From assembly GCA_026705465.1 (NCBI GenBank), contig JAPPAP010000037.1, forward strand, positions 1 through 64,000: 64,000 nucleotides of DNA. The letters run 5' to 3'. Source of the stretch: a bacterium. GTDB taxonomy: Bacteria; Actinomycetota; Acidimicrobiia; Acidimicrobiales; Bin134. Positions 7,854-16,500 of this stretch are shown here, piece after piece (positions within the stretch are counted from its first letter, which is position 1; every line of letters starts with the position of its first letter). The translations under genes and the position numbers were made by a program. The notes beneath the pieces were generated by a model. The model ran no database searches. It saw nothing but the letters and a program-made list of their open reading frames with translations, and was not told where the DNA came from.

Positions 7854-9410
7854 CTAGTTGGCTGCCGCAGTGCCAGCGGCGTGGGCGGCGACAAGCATTG
7901 GCCCGATGGTGCCGCCCGCGCCGGGATAGGCCGCGCCGAGGGGGCTGGCGGCGGCGTTGCCCACTGCATAGAGCCCCTCGATGAGGCCGCCGTCTCGGTG
8001 GCGGACCTGGCCGCGGACGTCGGTTCGGGGGCCGCCTTTGGTGCCCAGGCAGCCGGGATGGAGGCGAACGGCGTAGAACGGCGGCTGCTCTACCGGGCCG
8101 AGCGTGGGATGGGGGGCTGTCGGATCGCCGACGAAGCGGTCGTAGATCGAGCGGCCTCGGCCAAAGTCAGGGTCGTCGCCGGTGGTGGCCAGTTGGTTGA
8201 ACCGGGATACCGAGTTGGCTAGTTCGCTGCTGTCTACGTCAATGGCGGTGGCCAACTCAGTCAAGCTGTCGGCTCGGTGCAGCCAGGTTGGGTCGGAATC
8301 ACTGCGCCGAAGCGGCCCCAAGTGATATTTGCCGCGGTAGTTGGCGTCGAATAGCAGCCAGGCTGTGGCCGCCGGATATTGGAATTCGGTGGGGTCGAAG
8401 GTGTGCATGGCCCGGCCCACGTCGTTGTAGTTGCGGGCCTCGTTTACAAACCGCCGTCCCCGGGAGTCCACCATCAGCGAATGGGGCCGAGCCCGCTCGG
8501 TGAGCACCAGCCGGTGGAATGGCTCGCCATCGATGGCCTCACCGGGCACGGTCATGGCCGGACACCACCACGCCTCGGCCATGTTGCCCAACTCGGCCCC
8601 GGCAGCTAGCGACAAGCGCAGCGCAGTCCCGTCCATGCCGGGGGCGCCTACCGCTCCGGTCATCGGCCCTCGCAGAAACGACCGAACCAAGGCAGGATCC
8701 CGTTCGAAGCCGCCGGAGGCCAGGATCACTCGCCCCGGCAGTACTTCGTTCCCGATTCGTACCCCGTTCACTGTGCCGCCCGACTGGGCCAGGCCGTCCA
8801 CACCCATGCCGGTGAGGATGGCTGTTCCCGAAGCCTCCGCAGCCTCCACCAGGGAGGCGAGCATCGACCGGCCCATGGTGATCACGCCGCGCTGGGACCG
8901 GTCTGCGACCTCGTCTCGGTCGAATTCACCAGTTGCCAACTCCCGATAGGTGATCGGCGCGGTCACATTGGGTGCAGTGCGGATGCGCTGGTCGAGCTCC
9001 GGCGTCACCGGGCGGGGTTGAGGTTCCAGGGGGCGGTGGCCTGGCTTTCCGCCCGACAGCTCGGGGTGGTAGTCGGGATAGGGGACCGTTTGCCACGAAA
9101 GCCCGGTGGTCGACTCCAGCCAATCGGCCACTGCCGGTGCCTGATCGGCGAAATGGTCGACGACCTCATCGTCAACGTCGCCCAGTCGCAACGCCCGCAA
9201 GTAGTTGCGAGCTTCGTCGGGAGAGTCATCCACCCCTTCGGCGGCCATCAGCCGGTTGGCCGGCATCCAGGCCAAACCCCCCGACAGCGCGGTAGTTCCG
9301 CCCAGTACCGGCGCCCGCTCCACCACGGTCACTTCGGCTCCCGCCTGCGTCGCCGCTACCGCCGCGGTCAACCCGGCAGCCCCCGACCCGACAACCACTA
9401 CCGAAGACAT
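7854..9410 (-). CDS. FAD-binding dehydrogenase, 3-ketosteroid Delta1-dehydrogenase-like
   Basis: The 518-residue flavoprotein opens with the dinucleotide-binding motif G-S-G-A-A-G-L-T-A-A and an E-R-A-P ribose-binding segment. It has G-G-T-T-A-L-S-G-G near residue 40 and ends with A-V-G-N-A-A-A-S-P-L-G-A-A-Y-P-G-A-G-G-T-I-G-P, typical of the fumarate reductase/KstD family. KstD enzymes introduce the 1,2 double bond in 3-ketosteroid ring A. The nearby IpdAB-like pair, acyl-CoA dehydrogenase and thiolase fit steroid breakdown. Related enzymes act on other ketones, so the substrate is inferred. Confidence 0.75.
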   Translation of the reverse strand: MSSVVVVGSGAAGLTAAVAATQAGAEVTVVERAPVLGGTTALSGGLAWMPANRLMAAEGVDDSPDEARNYLRALRLGDVDDEVVDHFADQAPAVADWLESTTGLSWQTVPYPDYHPELSGGKPGHRPLEPQPRPVTPELDQRIRTAPNVTAPITYRELATGEFDRDEVADRSQRGVITMGRSMLASLVEAAEASGTAILTGMGVDGLAQSGGTVNGVRIGNEVLPGRVILASGGFERDPALVRSFLRGPMTGAVGAPGMDGTALRLSLAAGAELGNMAEAWWCPAMTVPGEAIDGEPFHRLVLTERARPHSLMVDSRGRRFVNEARNYNDVGRAMHTFDPTEFQYPAATAWLLFDANYRGKYHLGPLRRSDSDPTWLHRADSLTELATAIDVDSSELANSVSRFNQLATTGDDPDFGRGRSIYDRFVGDPTAPHPTLGPVEQPPFYAVRLHPGCLGTKGGPRTDVRGQVRHRDGGLIEGLYAVGNAAASPLGAAYPGAGGTIGPMLVAAHAAGTAAAN

Positions 9411-9423
9411 GATGGGGCTAATT

Positions 9424-9507
9424 CTCAGCGCGTCAGCTTCGGGGAGTCCAGCGGAACCACCGGGATCTCAGCGTGTCAGCCTCGGGGAGTCCAGCGGAAC
9501 CACCGGG
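9424..9507. repeat. Tandem duplication of the 3' end of the ABC permease gene
   Basis: Bases 9424-9464 and 9467-9507 match at 39 of 41 positions. The second copy contains the last codons and the TGA (9476-9478) of the permease. The first copy is a non-coding duplicate immediately downstream of the gene. Confidence 0.85.
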
Positions 9508-10252
9508 TGACGATGAGGACGCCGGCCACGCCCCACGCCACCATGACCAGCCAGTTGGTTACGGGCCAAATCGACTTGTCGCTGAGCGGGTCGAAACTCC
9601 CTTGCAGGGCCACTGCCAGATGCCTGATGGGGAATATGTCGCCGATCAGGGTGATTGCCTGGGGTGTGTCGTCGGTGGCTGGCACATAGACGTCGGAGAC
9701 GAAATAAAGCGGCAAGACGACCAAGTTGAGGAACGGCGGGCCGGTCGTCTCATTGGGTACCAAGTTGGTGAACGCCAATCCAAGGGCACAGAACACTGCG
9801 CCCCCAATGATCAAGGTCACGATCAAGCTGGGAACCGTCTTCCACACTAGATCCACGTCGTAGACCGCCCAGCCGATCAACGCCATCAGCACCGCCATCA
9901 GGGCGATCACGGCGTAAGCGGTGGCGACCAGTCCCCCCATGAATACCCAGGGACGTATTGGGGTGCCCCGCACTCTTTTGAGGATGCTCGTCTCCCGGCG
10001 AAAGACCGTGACGATGGCCAGATTCACAAAGGAGGCTTGGACCACCGACAACGCGATGATGCCCGGCACAAAGCGACTGGCCAGCTTCGGGCCGGCCGGG
10101 GTGACCAAGTCATTGCCGAACAGCGCGGTGAGCACGAACAAGAAGATGAGGGGCAGAACGACGGTGAAAAAGCTGGCCAATGGGTTGCGCCACAGCAGCA
10201 CAAAGTCGAAGCGGGTCTGAGTCGCCAGCTGCTGGAGTCCCCGAGTGCTCAT
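9476..10252 (-). CDS. ABC-2 type transporter permease
   Basis: The 258-residue membrane protein has about six hydrophobic segments, starting with P-L-I-F-L-F-V-L-T-A-L-F-G and including G-L-V-A-T-A-Y-A-V-I-A-L-M-A-V-L-M-A-L-I. These fit the ABC-2 permease family that partners DrrA-type ATPases in export of lipids or drugs. ATG at 10252 overlaps the TGA of the ATPase gene (ATGA), so translation is probably coupled. A longer frame upstream to 10540 is antisense-like sequence inside the ATPase gene and is not used. Confidence 0.85.
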   Translation of the reverse strand: MSTRGLQQLATQTRFDFVLLWRNPLASFFTVVLPLIFLFVLTALFGNDLVTPAGPKLASRFVPGIIALSVVQASFVNLAIVTVFRRETSILKRVRGTPIRPWVFMGGLVATAYAVIALMAVLMALIGWAVYDVDLVWKTVPSLIVTLIIGGAVFCALGLAFTNLVPNETTGPPFLNLVVLPLYFVSDVYVPATDDTPQAITLIGDIFPIRHLAVALQGSFDPLSDKSIWPVTNWLVMVAWGVAGVLIVTRWFRWTPRG

Positions 10253-11244
10253 CGGTTTAGCCCTCCGGCGCGGTCGGCCTCGCCGATCAACGCCAGGTAG
10301 GTGTCTTCCAGGGTTGGGGTCTGCACCTCCAGCGACTCGACCTTGCCGCCCAAACGCCCAGCTACCTGCAACAGTGCGGCAACAGTGTCGGTGACCTCGT
10401 CGGTGAGAATGGCAAGTCTGGTGGGACCCTCGGCCGTGCTGGTCCTTGAGTCCCCAGGCTGGCCCGCCACATCGAACACCGTTGCCGCGGCTCGTAGCTG
10501 GTCGGGCAATTCGTCCAACGGCACCTCTTGGGCATTCCACGAGATTCGGGTTTGCAGCGACGCCGCCTCAGCCAAATCTGCGGCCGTGCCCCTGGCAATG
10601 ATCTGCCCGGCGGCGATCACCGAGATCCGGTCGGCCAGGTTCTGGGCCTCATCCATGTAGTGGGTGGTGAGCAGGACTGTCACCCCCAGGTCGCGCAGGC
10701 CGTCGATCATGGCCCATGCCTCCCGACGGGCGGTCGGGTCGAATCCGGTAGTGGGTTCGTCGAGGAACAGCAACTCGGGGTTTCCTACCAGCGCCAAGGC
10801 CAGATCAAGCCTGCGACGTTGACCTCCCGACAAGCGCCCGACCCGCTGGTCTCGGTGTCCAGCTAGCCCGACCAGCTCCAGCACTTCGGCCACCGGTCGA
10901 GGGGCGGGGAAGTACGCAGCCCACATGATCACCGTTTCGGCGACCGTCAGGTACTCCTCGGGCTGGGACTCCTGCAACACGATCCCGATTCGCTCCCGCC
11001 AATCCAAGCCCGCGCTGGCCGGATCTTGGCCAAGAACAGACACATCGCCCGCGGTCCGGGATCTGAAGCCTTCGAGAATTTCAACCGTAGTGGTCTTGCC
11101 CGCGCCGTTCGGCCCCAAAAAGGCCAGGATCTCGCCCTCGTCCACGTGGAGGTCAACGCCGGCGACTGCTTTGTTTGCGCCGTAGGACTTGTGCAGGCCA
11201 GTTACCTCGATTGCCGGGCTGCGCATCGTGTTCACTCTGGGCAC
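10249..11244 (-). CDS. ABC transporter ATP-binding protein (DrrA/CcmA-type exporter)
   Basis: The 331-residue ATPase shows Walker A G-P-N-G-A-G-K-T-T-T near residue 45, Q-loop V-L-Q-E-S-Q-P, signature L-S-G-G-Q-R-R-R near 140, Walker B L-L-F-L-D-E-P-T-T-G-F-D and a switch histidine in L-T-T-H-Y-M-D-E. The last third is the extra C-terminal domain typical of DrrA-like exporters. With the overlapping permease gene it forms a complete half-transporter pair. The cargo is unknown. ATG at 11244 and ATG at 11226 are both plausible starts. Confidence 0.9.
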   Translation of the reverse strand: MPRVNTMRSPAIEVTGLHKSYGANKAVAGVDLHVDEGEILAFLGPNGAGKTTTVEILEGFRSRTAGDVSVLGQDPASAGLDWRERIGIVLQESQPEEYLTVAETVIMWAAYFPAPRPVAEVLELVGLAGHRDQRVGRLSGGQRRRLDLALALVGNPELLFLDEPTTGFDPTARREAWAMIDGLRDLGVTVLLTTHYMDEAQNLADRISVIAAGQIIARGTAADLAEAASLQTRISWNAQEVPLDELPDQLRAAATVFDVAGQPGDSRTSTAEGPTRLAILTDEVTDTVAALLQVAGRLGGKVESLEVQTPTLEDTYLALIGEADRAGGLNR

Positions 11245-11288
11245 TGCGGAAGGGCAGAGCTACTTCGGCGCGGGCTTTTCGAAGCGAT

Positions 11289-11669
11289 TCAACTTTCTAG
11301 CATGGTGGCCAGCGCAGCAGTGTCGAACCACTGGGAGAGGCGGCAAATTCGGCCATCTTCGACGTCGAAGATGTCTACGGCATTGAAGGCCACCTCTTGT
11401 CCATCGGCCGTGGCACCGTTGAAGGTGATCTCCACCACCACGGTGTTGCCGGACTCCAAGAACCGAGTGGGGTTGTCCTGGTGGACTGGGAATCGCTCGA
11501 AGATCTTCTGGAACATGGCGATGGCCTTGTCGGAGCCGATGCGGGGCCGCGACCCGGAAGGGATCAGGTCGAGCTCGGGGTGCAATACCGAGGCCATGAG
11601 CTCCCAGTCCTCGGCGTTGAGAGCCGCGAAGTAGTTCTTGACGGTCTCCAAGGGGCTCCCGGTACTCAT
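11289..11669 (-). CDS. SnoaL/NTF2-like small protein
   Basis: The 126-residue protein has the cone-shaped alpha+beta-barrel pattern: V-K-N-Y-F-A-A-L-N-A-E-D-W at the first helix, L-H-P-E-L-D-L, and a C-terminal D-I-F-D-V-E-D-G-R-I-C-R-L. The family includes polyketide cyclases, steroid isomerases and limonene-epoxide hydrolases. Its position in a steroid-like block would suit an isomerase or hydrolase, but the fold alone does not define the activity. Its ATG overlaps the stop of the LLM oxidoreductase gene (ATGA). Confidence 0.8.
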   Translation of the reverse strand: MSTGSPLETVKNYFAALNAEDWELMASVLHPELDLIPSGSRPRIGSDKAIAMFQKIFERFPVHQDNPTRFLESGNTVVVEITFNGATADGQEVAFNAVDIFDVEDGRICRLSQWFDTAALATMLES

Positions 11670-12772
11670 CCTTCTGACCTCAAAATGTCTTTGACCTCAC
11701 GCATGGCCTTGAACGACCACCCGGCCAGTTCCGGGTCGCCGAAGGCGGTGACGTTCCACATGATCAGGTGGCGAAGTCCGGCGTCGTAGTAAGTGGCGAC
11801 CTCTTCGGCGATCTGCTCGGGGGTACCGCAGAAGCAGTAGTAGTCCACCACCTTGGGGGGGATGCCATCGATGATGGCCTCGGCCTGCTCTCTGGGCACC
11901 GACGCGGGGATCAGGTCGTGAAAGCCCTCGGGCGGCTCCACGCCGAGCTCGCGGAAAATCTGCGGGGGCAGCATCACCATGATGGCCCGCAACAGAGGTG
12001 CCTCTTGCATGCGCCGCAGCGTGGCCTCGTCGGGGGCAGCCAACACGTAGGCCAGCAGTCCGGGAGTGACCGCTTCGGCGTCACGGCCTGCCTCTGTCGA
12101 CGCCTGGCGGATGGTGGCCAGGGAGTCGGCATAGACGTCGGGGGCCAGTTTGGTGGGCAGCCAGCCGTCGGCCAGCCGGCCGGTGATGCGCAGCATCCGC
12201 GGGCCGTGAGCCGCGGTCCAGATCGGCGGGGGAGTGTCCCCGTAGGGCGACAGGCCGAGCACTGCATCTTTCAGATGGTGGAACTTGCCCTCATAGTCGA
12301 TGGGTCCGTCGGCCCCCCACAGCGCCCGTATGATCTCGATGCCCTCTTCCAGGCGGCCTACCGGGCGGTCGAAGTCCATGCCATAGGGGGTCACGTTCAT
12401 CCGCTCGCCTGAGCCCAAACCCAAGATGGCACGGCCCTGGGTCAGGTGGTCGAGGGTGAGGGCCATGTTGGCCACCATGGCGGGATGGCGGCGGATCAGG
12501 TCGGTGACGACGGCGCCCACTTTGATGGTCTCGGTCTGGGCTCCCACCGCGCCCATCATCACCAGGGGGTCGAAGTACACATGGCCGCTGGGCTGCGCTG
12601 CGGCCAGCGGGCTCATGTCGGGCGTCCAGATCGAATCGGGATGCCAGCCCATCAGATGGCACGGCCACCAGAGGGCGTCGTAGCCGTCGGCTTCGGCCCG
12701 CTGGCCCAGTTCCACCGCCCGGTGGGCCGGGGGCATGATCTGGCCTGGAACGCCGATCTCGAGGTCTCTCAT
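11666..12772 (-). CDS. LLM-class flavin/F420-dependent oxidoreductase
   Basis: The 368-residue luciferase-like TIM barrel has an N-terminal strand L-E-I-G-V-P-G-Q, helices around R-A-E-A-D-G-Y-D-A-L-W-W, R-H-P-A-M-V-A-N-M-A-L-T-L-D-H-L and G-L-G-S-G-E-R-M-N near residue 115. Actinobacterial members usually use F420 or FMN for hydride transfer or monooxygenation. The ATG at 12772 is chosen because it starts the conserved barrel and lies 14 bases after the upstream gene; the longer frame would run into that gene. Confidence 0.85.
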   Translation of the reverse strand: MRDLEIGVPGQIMPPAHRAVELGQRAEADGYDALWWPCHLMGWHPDSIWTPDMSPLAAAQPSGHVYFDPLVMMGAVGAQTETIKVGAVVTDLIRRHPAMVANMALTLDHLTQGRAILGLGSGERMNVTPYGMDFDRPVGRLEEGIEIIRALWGADGPIDYEGKFHHLKDAVLGLSPYGDTPPPIWTAAHGPRMLRITGRLADGWLPTKLAPDVYADSLATIRQASTEAGRDAEAVTPGLLAYVLAAPDEATLRRMQEAPLLRAIMVMLPPQIFRELGVEPPEGFHDLIPASVPREQAEAIIDGIPPKVVDYYCFCGTPEQIAEEVATYYDAGLRHLIMWNVTAFGDPELAGWSFKAMREVKDILRSEG

Positions 12773-12785
12773 CTCTCGAGATCTT

Positions 12786-13604
12786 TCATCCGCCGAATTC
12801 CCGGCGGCGCATGTTGTCGGGGTCGATGACATCGCGGATCAGGCGCACTTGCTCGGCAGTGGGCACCGTGGTGGTAGGTATCGGCCCCTCGGGGGCGGGC
12901 AACTCGAAGCCGGTGGCCTCTTGCACTTGCTCGAAGGTCACGCTGGGGTGCAGCGACGCCACTTGCATGTGGCGGGTGTCAGGGTGGAAGTCCATGACGC
13001 AGAGGTTGGTGATGACCAATTCGGGTCCGCCCTCCAAGCCGGCATCAGCCCGCTCGGAGCCGCCTCCCAGATACCCGGCGCACGAGACGAAGTCAACCTT
13101 CTCCACCAGTGAGCGGGGGTTGTGGTTGGGGTTCCAGTAGTAGAGCGACTTGCCGATGGAACCCATATCGCCCAGCCCGGCGGTGCCCGGCAGGCGCACC
13201 CGGGGGTTGTGGTAGTCAGCGCCGATCACCGAGTTGTTGCCGTTGCCGTAGCGGTCGAGCTGAGCCGCCCCTACGCAGAACTTGGTGAGCCAGCGGCCGT
13301 TGAGGGCGAAGTTCCAGAAGTCGCCGTACTGCTCCACGTACATGATGGAGTCCCGCCACAGCGGTGCCTCCAGGGTGGATGCCGGCACCCGGTCGGGCCG
13401 GGGCTCCAGTCCTACTGCCCCGGCCAGCCATACCAAGTCGGGGGCGTGGGTGAGGCGGGCCAGCCAGAAGGCGCTGACCGGCACGAATGAGGCCATTCCG
13501 TTGCAGGCCTGGTCGCCATCGGCGAAGCAGTCGGCCAGACGGGCGATCATCAGCTCATCGATGGTCCAGTCTTCAGCCGAGGGGCTGTTGCGCCAGTCGC
13601 TCAC
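12786..13604 (-). CDS. ipdB: CoA-transferase family subunit, IpdB-like
   Basis: The 272-residue protein belongs to the CoA-transferase I fold and resembles IpdB, one subunit of the heteromeric hydrolase that opens the last steroid ring (COCHEA-CoA) in mycobacteria. Visible segments include I-D-E-L-M-I-A-R-L-A, G-A-V-G-L-E-P-R-P, G-A-A-Q-L-D-R-Y-G-N-G-N-N and V-D-F-V-S-C-A-G-Y-L-G-G. Its GTG start overlaps the TGA of the ipdA-like gene (GTGA), so the two are probably made together. The family call is firm; the exact substrate follows from similarity and context. Confidence 0.7.
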   Translation of the reverse strand: MSDWRNSPSAEDWTIDELMIARLADCFADGDQACNGMASFVPVSAFWLARLTHAPDLVWLAGAVGLEPRPDRVPASTLEAPLWRDSIMYVEQYGDFWNFALNGRWLTKFCVGAAQLDRYGNGNNSVIGADYHNPRVRLPGTAGLGDMGSIGKSLYYWNPNHNPRSLVEKVDFVSCAGYLGGGSERADAGLEGGPELVITNLCVMDFHPDTRHMQVASLHPSVTFEQVQEATGFELPAPEGPIPTTTVPTAEQVRLIRDVIDPDNMRRREFGG

Positions 13605-14491
13605 GAGGCCTCCCAGTTGGTTAGAGCAGCCTGTCGCTCGGCGCCTCCCACTGTCTCCAAATACGCAGCATGGTCTGGGGGGCCGGTCACGTATTTCTCC
13701 ATGAACGCCGCCACGGCCTCATCGTCGCGGGCTGCGCCGATCCACTCCAAGTGCATGGCGGTGTCGTAGCCGTAGCGAGGAGAGAACGAGGTGGGGTGGG
13801 CGCCGAAAGGCGCCTCGACCACCGCGTCCACCATGAATCCGGGTAGCACGGTGCGGTCGGGGTTGGCCCGCAGCACCTCGGAGTCCACAATCTCCTCGGC
13901 GGTCACGATCACCGTGGTGGCGGCCTTGGGCATGATCCCCAGATCGGGCCACAGCGCGGTGGGCTCATAGCCGATGTTGCCGAATCGGTCAGCCTTGTGG
14001 GCGTGGACCAAAGCCACATCGGGCACCAACGCCTTGCAGGCCACCACCGATGGCCCGCCGAAGGGGTCATCCAGCATCACCAGGTTGTCGTTCACGTCGA
14101 TCAGGTCGGTGCCGATCAGCCCCCGGGTGGGCAAGAATGGCAAGTTACGAGCCCCTGCCCCCAACCGGGCGTTGAGCGCAGTCTCTGACAGCTCTTCAAC
14201 CCGGATCACGCCTGCCTCCACCGCCTTGCGGTAGCGCTGGCACAAACCGAACTGCTCCATCGACACCGCCGCGCCGATGAGGCGGTTCATGGCCCCGGCG
14301 GCGGCCAGCCAGTCCACCGAGATGCCGCCCACCAAGCAGACCACCCCGAGATCCTGTCGGCCTTGGCGGATCAGCTCCCTAACGAGTGCCATTGGTGCGG
14401 CCTGGGTGGCCATGTTCTGAATGGCTACGGTGTCTCCGTCGCGAACGAGGGCAGCCGCGTCCTCAAGAGTGGACAGCTTCTCAGCGCTCAT
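13601..14491 (-). CDS. ipdA: CoA-transferase family subunit, IpdA-like
   Basis: The 296-residue partner of the following IpdB-like protein carries segments matching mycobacterial IpdA as remembered: N-L-P-F-L-P near residue 120, a D-V-A-L-V-H-A-H strand and the late motif M-V-D-A-V-V-E-A-P-F-G-A-H. Length is close to IpdA (about 290). ATG at 14491 overlaps the TGA of the short-chain dehydrogenase gene (ATGA). The frame continues upstream to 14755, but that stretch is arginine-rich shadow sequence inside the next gene. The pair is expected to hydrolyse a cyclic CoA thioester formed in C/D-ring degradation. Confidence 0.7.
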   Translation of the reverse strand: MSAEKLSTLEDAAALVRDGDTVAIQNMATQAAPMALVRELIRQGRQDLGVVCLVGGISVDWLAAAGAMNRLIGAAVSMEQFGLCQRYRKAVEAGVIRVEELSETALNARLGAGARNLPFLPTRGLIGTDLIDVNDNLVMLDDPFGGPSVVACKALVPDVALVHAHKADRFGNIGYEPTALWPDLGIMPKAATTVIVTAEEIVDSEVLRANPDRTVLPGFMVDAVVEAPFGAHPTSFSPRYGYDTAMHLEWIGAARDDEAVAAFMEKYVTGPPDHAAYLETVGGAERQAALTNWEAS

Positions 14492-15291
14492 AGCAGTTCG
14501 ACCATCTCTCGTCCTCCGTGGAGTTCGATCACCTGCCCTGTTGCATAGTCGGAGTCGGGTGATGCCAGCCAAGCGACGGCTCCGGCCACGTCCTCTGGAG
14601 TTCCGGCCCGGCCTATAGGGATCTGGGCCTCGATGCGCTCGATGATCGCTTCGGGGATCCCCAATCCGGTGCTGTCGTCCCGAGCACCGGTCAGTCGGGT
14701 GCCTGCGATGTAGCCCGGAGCTACTGCGTTGACGTTGATCCGGTGTCGGGCCCATTCCCGGGCCAGCGACTTGGTGAGCGCAATCACCCCGCCCTTGGCT
14801 GCCGAGTAGTTGACGTTGCCGGCGATGCCGTAGATGCCGTTGATGGAGGCCATGTTGACCACTTTGCGATGATGGGCCGGCGGGTTGTCCCGGCTACCCC
14901 TCAGCAGGGGGAAGGCAGCTCGGCACAGGTTGAACGTGCCTGTAAGGGCCACGTCGCAGACGAGGTTCCACTGTTCGTCGGTCATGTTGTGGGCCATGGC
15001 GTCGGCGGTGATTCCCGCGTTGTTGACCAGGATGTCCAAACCGCCGAATGAGTCTTGGGCGGTGTCCAGCATCGCGGCGACATCGTCGAGGTCCACGACT
15101 GAGCCCGGTGCCGCCGCTGCCTGTCCACCGTCGGCGGCAATAGCGGCTGCTGCCTCCTGGGCCACGTCGCCGTCAAGATCGTTCACCACAACGGAGGCGC
15201 CATCCCGGGCCAAACGGGCCGCTACCGCCAACCCAATGCCGCGTCCAGCGCCGGTAATAAGCGCCACCCGATTGTCCAATGGCTTGGCCAC
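14488..15291 (-). CDS. Short-chain dehydrogenase/reductase (FabG-like)
   Basis: The 267-residue SDR has T-G-A-G-R-G-I-G at the NAD(P)-binding turn (residue about 13), N-N-A-G-I near 95, the catalytic serine in N-M-A-S-I-N-G and the Y-S-A-A-K-G-G motif. The C-terminus ends in the usual G-Q-V-I-E-L-H-G-G. It is probably a 3-hydroxyacyl-CoA dehydrogenase or related alcohol dehydrogenase in the catabolic operon. GTG at 15291 gives the normal family length and overlaps the TAG of the acyl-CoA dehydrogenase gene by one base; upstream sequence is shadow. Confidence 0.88.
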   Translation of the reverse strand: MAKPLDNRVALITGAGRGIGLAVAARLARDGASVVVNDLDGDVAQEAAAAIAADGGQAAAAPGSVVDLDDVAAMLDTAQDSFGGLDILVNNAGITADAMAHNMTDEQWNLVCDVALTGTFNLCRAAFPLLRGSRDNPPAHHRKVVNMASINGIYGIAGNVNYSAAKGGVIALTKSLAREWARHRINVNAVAPGYIAGTRLTGARDDSTGLGIPEAIIERIEAQIPIGRAGTPEDVAGAVAWLASPDSDYATGQVIELHGGREMVELL

Positions 15292-16451
15292 TAGAAGCTG
15301 CGTGGGAGCCCGAAGGTCTCGGCGATGCTGTTCCTGGCCATTTCGTTGGTGATGGGCCCAATGCGATACAGGCGGCTGTCTCGCCAGTAGCGCTGGGGAT
15401 GAGTCTCGAGGGCATAGCCCATGCCCCCCAGCACCTGGATGGCAATGTCGGAGCATTTTCCGGCGTACTCCGAGGCCACCACCTTGGCCATGTTGGCCTC
15501 GCGGCCGCAGTCCTCGCCCGACTCTGACTTCCACGCCGCGTAGTAGGTCATCAGCTCGGCCTGCTTCTGCATCATGGCCATGTCAGCTAGGTTCTGGTGC
15601 CACACCTGGAACGAGCCGATCTTCTTGCCGAAGGCCTCCCGCTCCATCAAGTAGCTCATAGCCTCCTCGATGCAGCCGTCGATGATGCCGGTGCACAGCG
15701 CGGCCACCATGATCCGCTCATTGTTGAGGGTGGACAGCATTTGATAGAAGCCCTGGCCGGGCTGGCCCACCACGTACTCGTCGGGCACGAACACGTCGTC
15801 GAGGAACACCTCGCACGACCCCACCGACTTCATGCCCACCTTGGGGATCTGACGGCACTCCAAGCCCTCCGAAGGCTGTTTCACCAAGAACAGCGTCACC
15901 CCCCGGGCTGGCTTGTCCACAATGTCCTCGGTGCGGGCCATCAAGAACAGGTAGTCGGACACGTGGGCCGCGGTCGACCAGATCTTCTGGCCGGTGATGC
16001 TCCACCCGCCATCCACCTTGGTGGCCCGGGTGCGCATGGCCCCCATGAGGTCGGTGCCCCCCGACGGCTCGGTGACCGCGATGGCAACCCGCAGCTTGCC
16101 TTCGGCCAACTGGGGGATCAGCTCCTCGCGGGCCACGTCGGAGGCGAACTTGTTGATCGACTTGGCGCAGAACGAGGAGATGCCGAAGATCCAGGTGAGT
16201 CCGGCCAACGAGCGGGCCAGTTCCCGGGTGAGGATCATCTGGGTGACCACGTCGCCGCCTTGGCCGCCTAGCTCCGGGGGCAGGCCGATGGCGTGGAACC
16301 CGGCTTCAGACATTTTGTCCCATAGCTCGAAGGGGTACTCGAACTCCTGAGCCTCGTAATCGCGGGCCGCGTCTTTGGGGCACTCCTTCTCGACCCAGTT
16401 GCGGACCATCTCTTGGAACATCGTCTGCTCGTCGGTGAGGGTGAACTCCAT
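15291..16451 (-). CDS. Acyl-CoA dehydrogenase (FadE family)
   Basis: The 386-residue flavoenzyme has the complete family pattern: N-terminal helical region starting M-E-F-T-L-T-D-E-Q, the substrate/FAD signature A-V-T-E-P-S-G-G-T-D near residue 130, and the C-terminal signature Y-A-G-K-C-S-D-I-A-I-Q-V-L-G-G-M-G-Y near 355. It oxidises an acyl-CoA to the trans-2-enoyl-CoA and passes electrons to electron-transfer flavoprotein. In this operon the substrate may be a steroid side-chain or ring fragment. Start ATG at 16451 is well placed. Confidence 0.92.
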   Translation of the reverse strand: MEFTLTDEQTMFQEMVRNWVEKECPKDAARDYEAQEFEYPFELWDKMSEAGFHAIGLPPELGGQGGDVVTQMILTRELARSLAGLTWIFGISSFCAKSINKFASDVAREELIPQLAEGKLRVAIAVTEPSGGTDLMGAMRTRATKVDGGWSITGQKIWSTAAHVSDYLFLMARTEDIVDKPARGVTLFLVKQPSEGLECRQIPKVGMKSVGSCEVFLDDVFVPDEYVVGQPGQGFYQMLSTLNNERIMVAALCTGIIDGCIEEAMSYLMEREAFGKKIGSFQVWHQNLADMAMMQKQAELMTYYAAWKSESGEDCGREANMAKVVASEYAGKCSDIAIQVLGGMGYALETHPQRYWRDSRLYRIGPITNEMARNSIAETFGLPRSF

Positions 16452-16500
16452 CTGCTTGTTGCTCCTTGCTCTTGCCAGTCAGTCTGTCAGGTGGGGTCGA

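Noticed and set aside
13601-14755. 88-codon N-terminal extension of the IpdA-like protein
   Set aside because: The extension is arginine- and proline-rich sequence inside the SDR gene; ATG 14491 gives the family length and an ATGA overlap.
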